Assembly: GCA_029432815.1 (NCBI GenBank) | Contig: JAROBA010000019.1 | Span: 44,449 to 108,448 of the forward strand | Length of the DNA stretch: 64,000 nt | Source: Pontiellaceae bacterium B1224 | GTDB lineage: Bacteria > Verrucomicrobiota > Kiritimatiellia > Kiritimatiellales > Pontiellaceae | Reading direction: 5' to 3' | In this document: positions 9,801 through 17,768 of the stretch, piece by piece | How the letters are laid out: each line of letters opens with the position of its first letter | How positions within the stretch are numbered: position 1 is the stretch's first letter | The notes under the pieces: generated by a model | The model's database searches: none | What the model saw: the letters and a program-made list of their open reading frames with translations, nothing else | Told to the model about the DNA's origin: nothing | Program-made: the position numbers and the translations under genes

Positions 9801-9949
9801 CGGCATTGTTCATATCTAAATCAGCTATTTCGATCGGGTTCCTGATCGGCCTCTTGCTGACCGTTGTACTTAGCTGCCTGCTCAGTCTATCGATCGCCGT
9901 GGGGCTCGCGCTGAAAGAAGATGTGCTTTCCGGTCTTCGGAATGAATAG
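6830..9949 (+). CDS. Large FtsX-type ABC transporter permease
   Basis: A 1039-residue membrane protein. One transmembrane helix lies near residues 15-35, followed by a large periplasmic domain. Groups of helices sit around residues 465-600 and 620-680, and a second FtsX core lies near 920-1030. This is the layout of fused double-FtsX permeases in lipoprotein or lipid export. It overlaps the ATPase gene by 4 bases. The partner ATPase and the upstream cyclase-like and glycosyltransferase genes suggest the cargo is an envelope lipid or lipoprotein, which is inference. It contains one perfect and one imperfect copy of the TTCCAA palindrome. A further copy forms the junction after its stop codon. 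Confidence 0.88.
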   Translation: MMRLVLSGLRFYWRSHVGVLLGTVLAAAVLTGSLLVGDSVDGSLRKFALQRLGHIQYAMHLPDRLVDRSLAKRMDADCAAALLLRGMALTDEKQINRVQVIDAEDSFFKVAGVDLQLHPYEIALNNKLAQALGIGIGEEVSLRMERPGLLPGEAPLSAQNTDRTVRGRFKVVRVLGNDELGRFGLAANQVVPYNAFVNFQWSEDGMPVEDKANLIISSGEDPTAVFSKVWNPADFGLTFREESGVLQLESSAVYLEPEVARAALSIPGAKGSLTYLVNSISFGERSTPYSFVLAEQSNALKDDEIVINRWLATELDAVVGDVVQMKYSELVTGSLFVERERDFRVAAIIEMKTLELDRKLAPQFPGLTDVDRCTDWDVGIPMEEDQLEDEANEAYWNTYRQTPKAIVSLKAGQQMWANRFGSLTGIRWKNTDSVENQFLDLFDPAVAGYRFVPVREQALESVEHAMDFGQLFVGMSFFLIVAALMLTGLLFVFGVQKRAEEMGILLASGWRPSRVRNLFMLEGGIVAFAGSLIGSFAGIFYTHLLILGLSNYWKGAIANSSISLFVNPGTVLVGAVSGFVCASLAMWISIRRQSKHPARELLMADFLQPPDPRLRRAGRFVAPVLFVVTCGVVCWALTAEMQSVTMPFFSAGGLMLIAGIMLCRDLLSLRGRHRVMKSPAGLALRTLARRKGRSLTVIGLLACGSFLVFAVSSMKEDIVSHADEKWSGTGGFVWFGESTLPLRDGLDGVNLRVLDGDDASCLNLNRARQPQLLGVDPSVMSARQAFILDDDVWELLKLDLPEGIVPALVGDVDTGMWGLEAKVGPEKGDVLDYVDESGRAFKVKLVGSLPMRLSVFQGSLLISEKQFIERFPSEAGYRIFLLDEKIEGRRYERAGLDLVRSVDRLLEFYAVESTYLAMFLVLGIFGLMVGSAGVGIVVLRNVLDRRGELALLKAVGYRNADLRKLLFVEHGILVAAGLAVGIIAAAVAMVPALFISKSAISIGFLIGLLLTVVLSCLLSLSIAVGLALKEDVLSGLRNE
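8476..8490. repeat. TTCCAA-N3-TTGGAA palindrome, in permease gene
   Basis: Perfect copy with spacer CTA, encoding Ser-Asn-Tyr-Trp-Lys in a loop between transmembrane helices. Confidence 0.9.
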
Positions 9950-9966
9950 TTCCAGGGCTTGGAACT
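9948..9966. repeat. Variant palindrome at a convergent gene junction
   Basis: AGTTCCAGGGCTTGGAACT lies between the permease stop and the end of the ferredoxin gene. The arms are longer than in other copies, but the central bases differ. It may act as a transcription end for both genes. Confidence 0.65.
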
Positions 9967-10261
9967 ATCCGTTGAGTATTTCTTCCAGAGTCTGGATGAT
10001 TTCCGGCACATCTGCTGTTGAAACATCGGACAGCCAGATTTTCTGCGGATAGATCATGATATTCGGGCCGGCATCGCAGACGCCCAGACAGCTGGACTCG
10101 GAAACCCGTACCAATGGTTTCCAGCCTTTTTCCTGAACGGCGTCTTTCAGGATGGATTTCAATTCCGGGTCCGCATGGTTGCCGCAGGATTTCCGACCAT
10201 CATCGCGGGTTTTATTGCAGATGAAGAGGTGGGCTTTATAGCGCGATACTTTTTTATTCAT
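9965..10261 (-). CDS. Thioredoxin-like [2Fe-2S] ferredoxin
   Basis: A 98-residue protein with the four-cysteine pattern of Shethna-type thioredoxin-fold ferredoxins: Cys15, then Cys26 ten residues on, and Cys58 and Cys62 in Ser-Ser-Cys-Leu-Gly-Val-Cys. The Gly-Pro-Asn-Ile-Met-Ile-Tyr-Pro stretch after the last Cys is the usual follow-on of this family. It likely carries electrons in the cytoplasm. A ribosome-binding site (AGGAGT) precedes the start. It stands alone and converges with the permease gene, with only 15 bases between the two stops. The redox partner is not visible in the window. Confidence 0.85.
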   Translation of the reverse strand: MNKKVSRYKAHLFICNKTRDDGRKSCGNHADPELKSILKDAVQEKGWKPLVRVSESSCLGVCDAGPNIMIYPQKIWLSDVSTADVPEIIQTLEEILNG

Positions 10262-10460
10262 TCTCTGAAACTCCTGTACTGATTTGATATGCAGTAATAA
10301 TGATCACCTATCCTTCAAAGGAAAGATTTTAGGTTGTTTTTTTAAAGAACAGATTGTGCTTGTTCGATTGACGGCATAAGGCCGAAGAGAGTAGTTTGCC
10401 GCAGTACATGCACAATTATTTGTATGTCCAGATCGGGGTATTTGTTTAAAAAGGGACTGC

Positions 10461-11792
10461 ATGTTTGGTAAGCCGAGAGTTGTTAAAGAGAAAGAAGCGC
10501 CTCCACCGCCAGATGGAGTGGCAGAGATTGCCCTGTGTGTTTTCGATAAGAAACACAGGGTGAAGTATGCCTTCAGATCCCGCGACCATTCTGTTGTTAG
10601 CGGGGATGCTTTTAATGTACTCCGTGATCCGCAAAAGGCATTCGATAACAGCGTACTGGCGGAAGCCGTTGCTTCGAATACATCAGCATTGCTGACTTTT
10701 ACGTTCGGGGATGGCGTTGCCAAATATCTTTCTGTGCTGCCGTATGAGCACAAGCCCGGAAAAATATACTATGCCTGTCTTCAGATTTCTGTTCAGAAAG
10801 CGGACGATGAGACCGGCATGCCGGCGTATATCCGTGCTTTGCGTGAGGGACGGGCCTGTCTATTGATTGCAGATGCCGGAAAAACCATCGTTTCCGTGAG
10901 CGCGAATATACCGGAAGCATTTGGATATTCGCGCACTGCTCTCGAGGGACTGCAGCTTTCGGATCTGTTCGGCCCTGCCGATCTGAATATGATTTCCTCC
11001 TGTTCTCCAAATACCAATGAGTCGATTCTCAGCTGTTCGTTCTCGTGTCAGGATCAGTCGCGGCGCGATGTGGAAGTTAAAAAATATTCAACCACGGATG
11101 GTTATGTGCTGTATACCATTTGCGATGTTACACGGGCGCAGTTGAATGAAGAGATTGCCGCTGTGACAACGCGAGAGCGGCGACGGATCGGCCAGGATCT
11201 GCACGATTCCATTGGTCAGCTGCTAACGGGCATCAGCCTGCTGAGCCGTTCACTGGCGAACAGTCTCCTGCGAGAGAAGGCTCTGGAAAGTGATGATGCT
11301 GTTCAGATATCGGAGCTTGCGGACGATGCCAACAATCAGATACGGCAGATTTCAAGGGGCCTGATGCCTTCGGATATTGTTTATCGAGGGCTTTATCCAT
11401 CGTTGCGGGATCTGGCGAAAATGACATCGGATAGCTGCGGCTTCCAATGTGCAGCAATTATTGATGAATCCATTGAATTTTCTGATGGCGCGGTAGAGAC
11501 CCATCTGTTCCGAATTGCACAGGAGGCCGTGCATAATGCGGTCCGCCATTCGGGCGGGAGCGAGATTGAAATCATTATTTCAGAACGAAATGGACTGCCT
11601 CAGCTTGAAATTAAAGACAATGGCAGTTGGCGTAATATTATGGAAAATTCCGGAGGCATCGGAATGAAAACCATGCAGTATCGGGCTTCGGCTATTAACG
11701 GACGGCTTAATATCGGGCAGATAGCTGGCGGGGGAACCCATGTCGTGTGTAGACTTGAGGCAGAAGAAGTTCAGGGAACGGAAGTGGTTTAG
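10461..11792 (+). CDS. NarX-type sensor histidine kinase with PAS domain
   Basis: A 443-residue protein without obvious transmembrane helices, so probably cytoplasmic. A PAS-like region spans about residues 120-225. The dimerisation/phosphoacceptor helix is HisKA_3 type: Arg-Arg-Ile-Gly-Gln-Asp-Leu-His-Asp-Ser, with His near 248. The C-terminal GHKL ATPase has its N box (Glu-Ala-Val-His-Asn-Ala-Val-Arg-His) and G box (Gly-Gly-Ile-Gly-Met). A ribosome-binding site AAGGGA precedes the ATG. It is followed 2 bases later by its response regulator. The signal is unknown. The pilus operon just downstream is one possible target, but no binding site was identified. Confidence 0.9.
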   Translation: MFGKPRVVKEKEAPPPPDGVAEIALCVFDKKHRVKYAFRSRDHSVVSGDAFNVLRDPQKAFDNSVLAEAVASNTSALLTFTFGDGVAKYLSVLPYEHKPGKIYYACLQISVQKADDETGMPAYIRALREGRACLLIADAGKTIVSVSANIPEAFGYSRTALEGLQLSDLFGPADLNMISSCSPNTNESILSCSFSCQDQSRRDVEVKKYSTTDGYVLYTICDVTRAQLNEEIAAVTTRERRRIGQDLHDSIGQLLTGISLLSRSLANSLLREKALESDDAVQISELADDANNQIRQISRGLMPSDIVYRGLYPSLRDLAKMTSDSCGFQCAAIIDESIEFSDGAVETHLFRIAQEAVHNAVRHSGGSEIEIIISERNGLPQLEIKDNGSWRNIMENSGGIGMKTMQYRASAINGRLNIGQIAGGGTHVVCRLEAEEVQGTEVV

Positions 11793-11794
11793 CT

Positions 11795-12487
11795 ATGGCA
11801 GCGCATAAGAAAAAGTCGGCAGGGAAAGCGAAGCGTCAGGTGTATCTGGTGGATGATCACCCGATTGTCCGTCAGGGTCTGATTAAACTGATTGAGCAGG
11901 AGGATGCGCTGGAAGTCTGCGGCGAGGCCGGCAGCGTCGGGGAGGCGCTGGGCGAAATCCGGAAGCTGGGTCCGGATATTGTGCTAGTCGATATCTCTCT
12001 GGAGAATTCCAACGGTCTGGAGCTCATTAAGACGATCGATGATCTGGGGTTGAAAATCCCGACACTGGTGCTTTCAATGCATGATGAATCGCTCTATGCA
12101 GAACATGCCCTAAAATCCGGAGCCAGCGGCTATGTGATGAAACAGGCGGCATCCAATACCCTGATTCAGGCCATCGAGAAGGTACTGGATGGAGAAATAT
12201 ATGTTAGCAAGACAATGTCTTCTCAAATGTTAAAAATGGCTTTTCGAGGGACTGGAGAGAAGCAGCGCAGTGGAACAGAGGCTTTGAGTCTCCGTGAACT
12301 AGAGGTTTTTGAGTTAATCGGGCGGGGGAATTCCACCCGGGAAATCGCAGAACAATTGAGTTTGAGTGTAAAAACAATTGAGACCTACCGTGCGAACATT
12401 AAAGACAAGTTGCAGTTACGCAGCGGGACCGAATTAATGCAGAAAGCGATTCATTGGGTAGAAAACGAATCGCATAATATTACCTGA
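11795..12487 (+). CDS. NarL/LuxR-family response regulator
   Basis: A 230-residue regulator with a Lys-rich N-terminal tail of about 15 residues. The receiver domain has the acidic pocket Asp-Asp-His and phospho-acceptor Asp near 66 (Val-Leu-Val-Asp-Ile), with a conserved Ser/Lys further on. The C-terminal LuxR helix-turn-helix shows Leu-Ser-x-Arg-Glu-Leu-Glu-Val and Ser-Val-Lys-Thr-Ile-Glu-Thr-Tyr. It pairs with the upstream kinase. A strong terminator follows. This class activates sigma-70 promoters, so it is unlikely to be the direct activator of the sigma-54 promoter 300 bases downstream. Confidence 0.92.
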   Translation: MAAHKKKSAGKAKRQVYLVDDHPIVRQGLIKLIEQEDALEVCGEAGSVGEALGEIRKLGPDIVLVDISLENSNGLELIKTIDDLGLKIPTLVLSMHDESLYAEHALKSGASGYVMKQAASNTLIQAIEKVLDGEIYVSKTMSSQMLKMAFRGTGEKQRSGTEALSLRELEVFELIGRGNSTREIAEQLSLSVKTIETYRANIKDKLQLRSGTELMQKAIHWVENESHNIT

Positions 12488-12515
12488 AAAATCGCATAAT
12501 CCCTTTGTTTGCAGA

Positions 12516-12551
12516 GCCAGACTTCCAATCATAGGAAGTCTGGCCTTTTTA
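12516..12551 (+). terminator. Rho-independent terminator after the two-component pair
   Basis: An 11-bp perfect stem (GCCAGACTTCC with GGAAGTCTGGC) and a 7-base loop, followed by CTTTTTAT. The upper stem and loop form an imperfect copy of the TTCCAA-N3-TTGGAA palindrome, so the repeat may have been recruited as terminator. Confidence 0.85.
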
Positions 12552-12552
12552 T

Positions 12553-12790
12553 TTGGAGGCTCTGGCTGACGGAGAACATATCGGGGAATCCCCGATGACC
12601 TCTTTCGGTTTCCCCCGCATCATTCATCAGGGATTATTCTATGTAGGTTTCAGCGATCGCCCGTCTAGTGAAAATACATGAACCGAGTAATATCTTATTT
12701 GCGGTCGATGTTACGAAAGGCTGACGAGAGGGCCTGAACGACATTGTATATAAAAGACAATAAAGATGTAAAAAGTGCTCGGGAGTTGTG
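12553..12790. other. Non-coding stretch before the pilus operon, with one perfect palindrome
   Basis: No credible gene is seen here. An 8-bp inverted repeat with a single central base (ATCGGGGA-A-TCCCCGAT, 12580-12596) lies about 210 bases upstream of the sigma-54 promoter. That distance is normal for an enhancer-type activator site, so it is a candidate binding site for a bacterial enhancer-binding protein. This is inference, and the palindrome could also be an unrelated repeat. Confidence 0.35.
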
Positions 12791-12791
12791 T

Positions 12792-12807
12792 TGGCACGAC
12801 GGATGCT
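12792..12807 (+). promoter_or_regulatory. Sigma-54 (RpoN) promoter of the pilus/secretion operon
   Basis: TGGCACGACGGATGCT matches the -24/-12 consensus TGGCACG-N4-TTGCW at all but one position. The invariant GG (12793-12794) and GC (12805-12806) are exactly 10 bases apart. Transcription should start near 12818, about 30 bases before the secretin start, and a ribosome-binding site AAAGGAG lies between. RpoN control of pilus genes is established in Pseudomonas and relatives. No enhancer-binding activator is encoded in the window. Confidence 0.75.
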
Positions 12808-12844
12808 CTTTCATCTACAGTGTGGTCACTAAAAGGAGAAAACC

Positions 12845-14599
12845 ATGATGAAGTACATGAAGAAGGCCGGCATTGGTGCCCTGATTGGGTTGTTGGTATT
12901 TATCGTAATCGCGCCACTTTCCTCAATTGCGCAGGAAACAAACACAGCAACAAGCAGCCGGATTATTGAACCTGATGTTGATGTAGAGGATGCTGAGTTC
13001 GTCACGATTAACGTCAAGAATGCAAATATTTCCGAGGTGCTGAAAGCATACTCGCTTCAGACGGGACAAAGCATTGTGGTGGGGCCGGATGTTATTTCCG
13101 ATAATGTGAATGTCCGCCTTAATAATATTCCGTGGGAAGAGGCGTTGGATGTTATCCTCAAGCCGTATGGTTTTGGATATCGTGTGGTAGGCGATACCAT
13201 TGTGATCAGCAAGCTGGAAAATATTGTTACGGTTGAAGGTATTGAGCCGCTGGTCTCGAAAGTTTTCAACCTCGGTTTCCGGGATGCCTACGACATCAGG
13301 GCCATAGTTGAAGCGCAGCTTTCCGCTCGCGGAAAATATACCATTCTGGAAACCAAGAGTCTTCCTGGCTGGGAATTTGGCGGGGATGGAAAAAGCGGGG
13401 CCGCCACAGAGTCCGGTGTACGTGTCCGAAAACAAAAAGTAGAAATTCAGAAGAGTAAAACTTTTGTGGTCACGGATGTTCCGTCCGCCCTTTCCCGAAT
13501 TGAAAAAATCATTGAAAAAATAGATCTGATGCCGCAACAGGTATTGATTGAAGCTAAATTTCTTGAAATCAGCACAGGAGGCCTTTCTGACATTGGTCTC
13601 GACTATGTCCAGGGATTGGAAAATGTTGAGGACTACACTACATCAGGCGGGAGCTCGCTCACGGTGAGTCCCGTGGATGACGTGCTCAAACTGTTGAATG
13701 GGTCAACAGGGTACCCAAACCCGTTGAATACGGCTGCTGCTGGTGGGTTTTCGATCGATGAAGGAATTACGCTTTCACATAGTGTACTCGATGACTGGGG
13801 CGCTGAAATGGCATTTGCCTTCATTGCATCAGATGAAGATGCCAATGTTCTTTCCGCTCCGAAAATCCTGACACTGAACAACCAGGAAGCAGCGATTCTG
13901 GTGGGCCAGAAATATCCGATCATCGATTCCCAGAATAACAGCAGTGGCGGAAGTGCCCTCACCTCCACCAGCCTCGACTACTATGAAAATATCGGCATTC
14001 AGCTGAATGTGATTCCACAGGTTTGTGCTGATAATTATGTGAATATGGTGGTGCATCCTGCGGTCAGTGAAATCGACAGTTTCGAATCGGGTGTTGTTAC
14101 TGCCGGCAGCGATGTTCAGTCAGGTACCCGCTATCCGATTCTTAAGATTCGCGAAGCGGAAACGCAGATTATGCTGAAGAGTCACAGCACGGCGGTAATT
14201 GGTGGGCTTCAGGAAGAACGTGATAAAGAAACCGTTAAGAAAGTTCCATTCCTTGGAGACATTCCTTACATCGGACGCCTGTTCCGGCGCGAAACCATCA
14301 CCAAACAAAAAATCGATCTGCTGATTTTCATCAAGGCTTCCATCGTTGAGCCGACATCCTATGAGGCAGCCTCGGCACGGCAGGAAGAAATGCGCCAGGC
14401 CAGGATGGAGTTGGAAATCCTGAAAGACAACGAAGATGCCGACTTTTCCACAGAGTCGCACATAGAGGATACTGTCGCGGCAGACAATGCTGTTGCCGCA
14501 CTGGATGCCGGTGTGGAAGATGATGGCTCCGAAATTCTAGCACTGGTTCAAAGTATGAACAGCATCTCATCCACCAACAGCGCGGCTACGGCAAAATAA
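12845..14599 (+). CDS. Secretin (PilQ/GspD family outer-membrane channel)
   Basis: A 584-residue protein with a signal peptide (residues about 1-30, ending Ser-Ile-Ala-Gln). A small N-terminal STN/N0-type domain lies at about 55-120, a ring-forming domain at about 125-235 and the beta-barrel secretin domain at about 300-500 (Val-Leu-Ser-Ala-Pro-Lys-Ile and Gly-Gly-Leu-Gln-Glu-Glu are typical). A charged C-terminal tail of about 80 residues follows. It should form the outer-membrane pore for a type IV pilus or type II secretion-like machine. Two adjacent ATG codons follow the ribosome-binding site AAAGGAG; either could be used. First gene of the operon, behind the sigma-54 promoter. Confidence 0.92.
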   Translation: MMKYMKKAGIGALIGLLVFIVIAPLSSIAQETNTATSSRIIEPDVDVEDAEFVTINVKNANISEVLKAYSLQTGQSIVVGPDVISDNVNVRLNNIPWEEALDVILKPYGFGYRVVGDTIVISKLENIVTVEGIEPLVSKVFNLGFRDAYDIRAIVEAQLSARGKYTILETKSLPGWEFGGDGKSGAATESGVRVRKQKVEIQKSKTFVVTDVPSALSRIEKIIEKIDLMPQQVLIEAKFLEISTGGLSDIGLDYVQGLENVEDYTTSGGSSLTVSPVDDVLKLLNGSTGYPNPLNTAAAGGFSIDEGITLSHSVLDDWGAEMAFAFIASDEDANVLSAPKILTLNNQEAAILVGQKYPIIDSQNNSSGGSALTSTSLDYYENIGIQLNVIPQVCADNYVNMVVHPAVSEIDSFESGVVTAGSDVQSGTRYPILKIREAETQIMLKSHSTAVIGGLQEERDKETVKKVPFLGDIPYIGRLFRRETITKQKIDLLIFIKASIVEPTSYEAASARQEEMRQARMELEILKDNEDADFSTESHIEDTVAADNAVAALDAGVEDDGSEILALVQSMNSISSTNSAATAK

Positions 14600-14653
14600 T
14601 TTTGCAACCCGCCACGAAAAACGGAGTGCAATGGATTTAAGGGATAGTACGGA

Positions 14654-16363
14654 ATGATTACCGACCAATTAAGTGAAATGATGATCAGGAGCGGTCGCGT
14701 CGGCTCTTCTGAACTGGAAAAGGCTATGGCCATCCAGGAAGAGAGTGGTCGGGTCTTAACCGAGATTCTGATTGAGGAGGGGCTGGCTTCTCCGAATGAT
14801 ATTGCACGGACTTTTTCCGAGCTCCTGAATATTCCCTATCTTGATTTGGGGGATGATTTTCATCTCAAGCGCGATGAATATGACATGATTCCCGAATCGG
14901 TTGCCCGGCGCTTCTGCCTGATTCCTCTCGTGAAAGAAGCTGGTGAAGCCATTACGGTGGTGATGAAGAACCCGCTGGACATGGATGCCGTTGATACGGT
15001 CCGCTCGTTGACCTCCTTTGAAATTCATAAAGCGGTCAGTACGGAAGAAAAGATTAATGCCATTATCGACAAGTGCTACAGAGAAGAGGCGTATGTTGAG
15101 TCCAGCCTGCAGGACATTGTCGATATTGAAGCGGCCTCAAATGCAGAACTGTTTGAAACAAACATGGGAGACGTGGATCAGCTGCTGGTTCATGCCAACG
15201 ATGCGCCGGTAGTACGATATGTCAACCTGCTGCTGATGGAAGCGGTGCGTGACGGCGCTTCGGACATTCATTTCGAACCCGGTGAAAACAGTTGTACGGT
15301 TCGCCTGCGTGTGGATGGATCGCTACAGCCGGTAACTCCGCCGCCGAAGTCGTTGTTTCAGGCCATTGTCACGCGCATAAAAATTCTGGCTGAAATGGAC
15401 ATTGCAGAACGCCGGCTGCCATTGGACGGGCGTTTTAAATTTAAGTTTTCCGGCCGCGTGGTGGATGTTCGTGTTTCGTCCATGCCGCTGGTTTTCGGCG
15501 AAAAAGTGGTGATGCGTATTCTTGATAAGCAGAGCCTACTGCTGGATCTTGAAGACATCGGTTTTGAAGGCCGGAGCCTGAAACGCTTTAAAGAAGTTCT
15601 GGGCATGCCGAACGGGATCGTGTTGCTGACGGGACCAACCGGAAGCGGCAAAACAACCACTTTGTACAGCGCGCTCCAGATTCTTAAAAGCACAACGCGT
15701 AATGTCCAGACCGTGGAAGATCCCGTCGAATATCTGATCGATGGTATTAATCAGATGCCGACCCGTCCGAAAATCGGCCTGACCTTTGCCGAATGTCTTC
15801 GCCATATTCTGCGCCAGGACCCTGATGCAGTGATGATCGGAGAAATCCGCGATGCAGAAACCGCCGAGATTGCCATGCGGGCCTCGCTGACCGGACATAT
15901 CGTTTTGAGCACGCTGCACACCAACGATTCCACCTCCTCTTTCAGCCGTCTGCGGGATATCGGGATTCCCTCTTACCTGACGGCGGCGACGATGCGTCTG
16001 ATCATTGCGCAGCGTCTGGTTAAAACCATTTGCCCGAACTGTAAAACGGTATATCAACCGGATGATGCTGAGCTGGAGTGGGCGAAAACGATTGATCCGG
16101 ATGTAGCGAATCGGACGTTCTACCACGGTATCGGATGCAATCAATGTCGGAACCGAGGAATGAAAGGGCGCCGTGCTATCTTTGAATTTCTTGAAGTAAC
16201 ACCGCCAATCAGAGAGCTGGTGCATGAAGAAGTAGATGATATGACTCTGCGTCGGAAAGCCATCGAGGGCGGCATGCAGACTCTGCCGCAAAACGCTTTC
16301 CAGCGTGTGCGCGAAGGGCACACCACCATCAGCGAAGCCATCAGCGTTTGTATGGTGGACTAA
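14654..16363 (+). CDS. Type II/IV secretion assembly ATPase (GspE/PilB family)
   Basis: A 569-residue hexameric traffic ATPase. The N-terminal MshEN-type domain spans residues about 1-150. Walker A (Gly-Pro-Thr-Gly-Ser-Gly-Lys-Thr-Thr) is near 327. Asp-box and Walker B elements follow (Glu-Ile-Arg-Asp-Ala-Glu-Thr-Ala), then a His box (Ser-Thr-Leu-His-Thr-Asn). A zinc-binding pair Cys-Pro-Asn-Cys (near 459) and Cys-Asn-Gln-Cys (near 496) is the hallmark of GspE/PilB assembly ATPases; PilT retraction ATPases lack it. It powers pilin or pseudopilin assembly from the cytoplasmic face. The platform protein gene follows 13 bases later. Confidence 0.95.
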   Translation: MITDQLSEMMIRSGRVGSSELEKAMAIQEESGRVLTEILIEEGLASPNDIARTFSELLNIPYLDLGDDFHLKRDEYDMIPESVARRFCLIPLVKEAGEAITVVMKNPLDMDAVDTVRSLTSFEIHKAVSTEEKINAIIDKCYREEAYVESSLQDIVDIEAASNAELFETNMGDVDQLLVHANDAPVVRYVNLLLMEAVRDGASDIHFEPGENSCTVRLRVDGSLQPVTPPPKSLFQAIVTRIKILAEMDIAERRLPLDGRFKFKFSGRVVDVRVSSMPLVFGEKVVMRILDKQSLLLDLEDIGFEGRSLKRFKEVLGMPNGIVLLTGPTGSGKTTTLYSALQILKSTTRNVQTVEDPVEYLIDGINQMPTRPKIGLTFAECLRHILRQDPDAVMIGEIRDAETAEIAMRASLTGHIVLSTLHTNDSTSSFSRLRDIGIPSYLTAATMRLIIAQRLVKTICPNCKTVYQPDDAELEWAKTIDPDVANRTFYHGIGCNQCRNRGMKGRRAIFEFLEVTPPIRELVHEEVDDMTLRRKAIEGGMQTLPQNAFQRVREGHTTISEAISVCMVD

Positions 16364-16376
16364 ACAGGAATCAGAC

Positions 16377-17639
16377 ATGGCCATGTTCAGCTACATTGCG
16401 AAAACGAATGAAGGGCAGGAGGTCCGTTCCTCCCTCGAAGCCGGCTCTCGGCTGGAGGCTTTGGAAACTCTGCGTAAAAAAGGACTCACGGTGGTGGACC
16501 TTTTCAGCGTGGAAGAAAAAAATGTAGAACTGAAGGTTAATAGGGCCGCGGATGCGCAGGAAAAAAAAGAAAAGGCCCAACGTAAATCCTTCTCGTTTTC
16601 GTCTCGGGTAAAAATGACCGACCTGGCCATTTTCTGCCGGCAGTTAGCCATTTCAGTGAATGCTGGGTTGCCGTTACGCGATGCTATTGAAGGCATTGGA
16701 ATGGAGTTGGAACATCCGGTGCTCAAACGGGTGAGCCGGGATATGGTTGAACAGCTGCACGATGGCAAAAGTTTCTCTGAAGTGGTGGCGCGCCATCCAA
16801 AGGTATTTAATACCATGTTTACCGGTCTGATTAAAGTGGCAGAGGAATCCGGAAAGCTGCCCGAAACGCTGAAACAGCTGGCCGATTATCTGGAACGAAC
16901 AGATCGCCTGCAGCGGCGTATTAAAGCTATGTCGACCTATCCGGCCTTCATCGGTATTTTCTTTGTTGTGGTCTGTCTAATTATGACGCTCTTTATTTTG
17001 CCTCAATTTACGGATATTTTCGGTGGATTGGGCGCAGATCTTCCTCCATTTACTAAATTGGTATTCGGTGTTAACAATTTTTTTGTGGATAATTTTCTAT
17101 TCATCGTTATCGGTGTTGCGCTGTTAATTACGGGCATCGTTATATACCTAAGAACGGACTCCGGGGCCTATCGAAAAGATCAGCTGAAGCTTAAGCTGCC
17201 CTATGCAGGGGGCTGTCTGAAAAAATATATTCTGGCCCGCTTTTGCCGAAGCCTGTCGATAATGGTCAACAGCGGAGTCCCGATCTCCAATGCATTGGAG
17301 ATCTGTGCGGAAGCAACCGGTAATCAGCTGGTACAGCGCAGTGTTCTCGGGGTTCGCGAAATGATCATGACCGGGAGCCGTATTGCTGTCAGTATGGAGC
17401 GCGCTGGAATTTTTCCGGGATTGATTGTCCGGATGGTGGCGGTGGGGGAAGATTCCGGTCAGCTGCCGGAAGTGCTCGACAATGTTTCCGACCTTTATGA
17501 AGACCAGGTTGAAGTGTCAATTATGACCTCGATGGCTCTGTTCGAACCGGTGATTATCTGTGTGTTCGGGGTCTTCATCCTCATGATCGTAATGGCGATC
17601 TACCTGCCGATGTTCACGATATCCAGTGGAGTTCATTAG
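16377..17639 (+). CDS. Inner-membrane platform protein (GspF/PilC family)
   Basis: About 420 residues from the ATG chosen here; the frame stays open upstream, but into the ATPase coding region. The family's N-terminus (Met-Ala-Met-Phe-Ser-Tyr-Ile-Ala-Lys) starts exactly at this codon. Two T2SSF domains follow a linker rich in Lys and Glu (residues about 45-80), which contains an A8 run. Three transmembrane helices are placed as usual, near 200, 250 and 395. It recruits the ATPase and passes pilin subunits to the growing fibre. The spacing supports co-transcription with the genes before it. Confidence 0.93.
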   Translation: MAMFSYIAKTNEGQEVRSSLEAGSRLEALETLRKKGLTVVDLFSVEEKNVELKVNRAADAQEKKEKAQRKSFSFSSRVKMTDLAIFCRQLAISVNAGLPLRDAIEGIGMELEHPVLKRVSRDMVEQLHDGKSFSEVVARHPKVFNTMFTGLIKVAEESGKLPETLKQLADYLERTDRLQRRIKAMSTYPAFIGIFFVVVCLIMTLFILPQFTDIFGGLGADLPPFTKLVFGVNNFFVDNFLFIVIGVALLITGIVIYLRTDSGAYRKDQLKLKLPYAGGCLKKYILARFCRSLSIMVNSGVPISNALEICAEATGNQLVQRSVLGVREMIMTGSRIAVSMERAGIFPGLIVRMVAVGEDSGQLPEVLDNVSDLYEDQVEVSIMTSMALFEPVIICVFGVFILMIVMAIYLPMFTISSGVH

Positions 17640-17768
17640 CGGATGAGAGGAGGCCCATAATTCCAGAGATTGAAGAGAAATACATTAAGTCGGTCCGAAG
17701 TCGGATGGAAGAAGTGTGGGTGGGGTACCTACGATGAGTGAAAAAAAAGTCATAACAAGGAGAATACA

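Noticed and set aside
10262..10460. An FNR/CRP-type site between the ferredoxin and kinase genes
   Set aside because: TTGATATG and ATGATCA words are present, but spacing and symmetry do not match a TTGAT-N4-ATCAA site.
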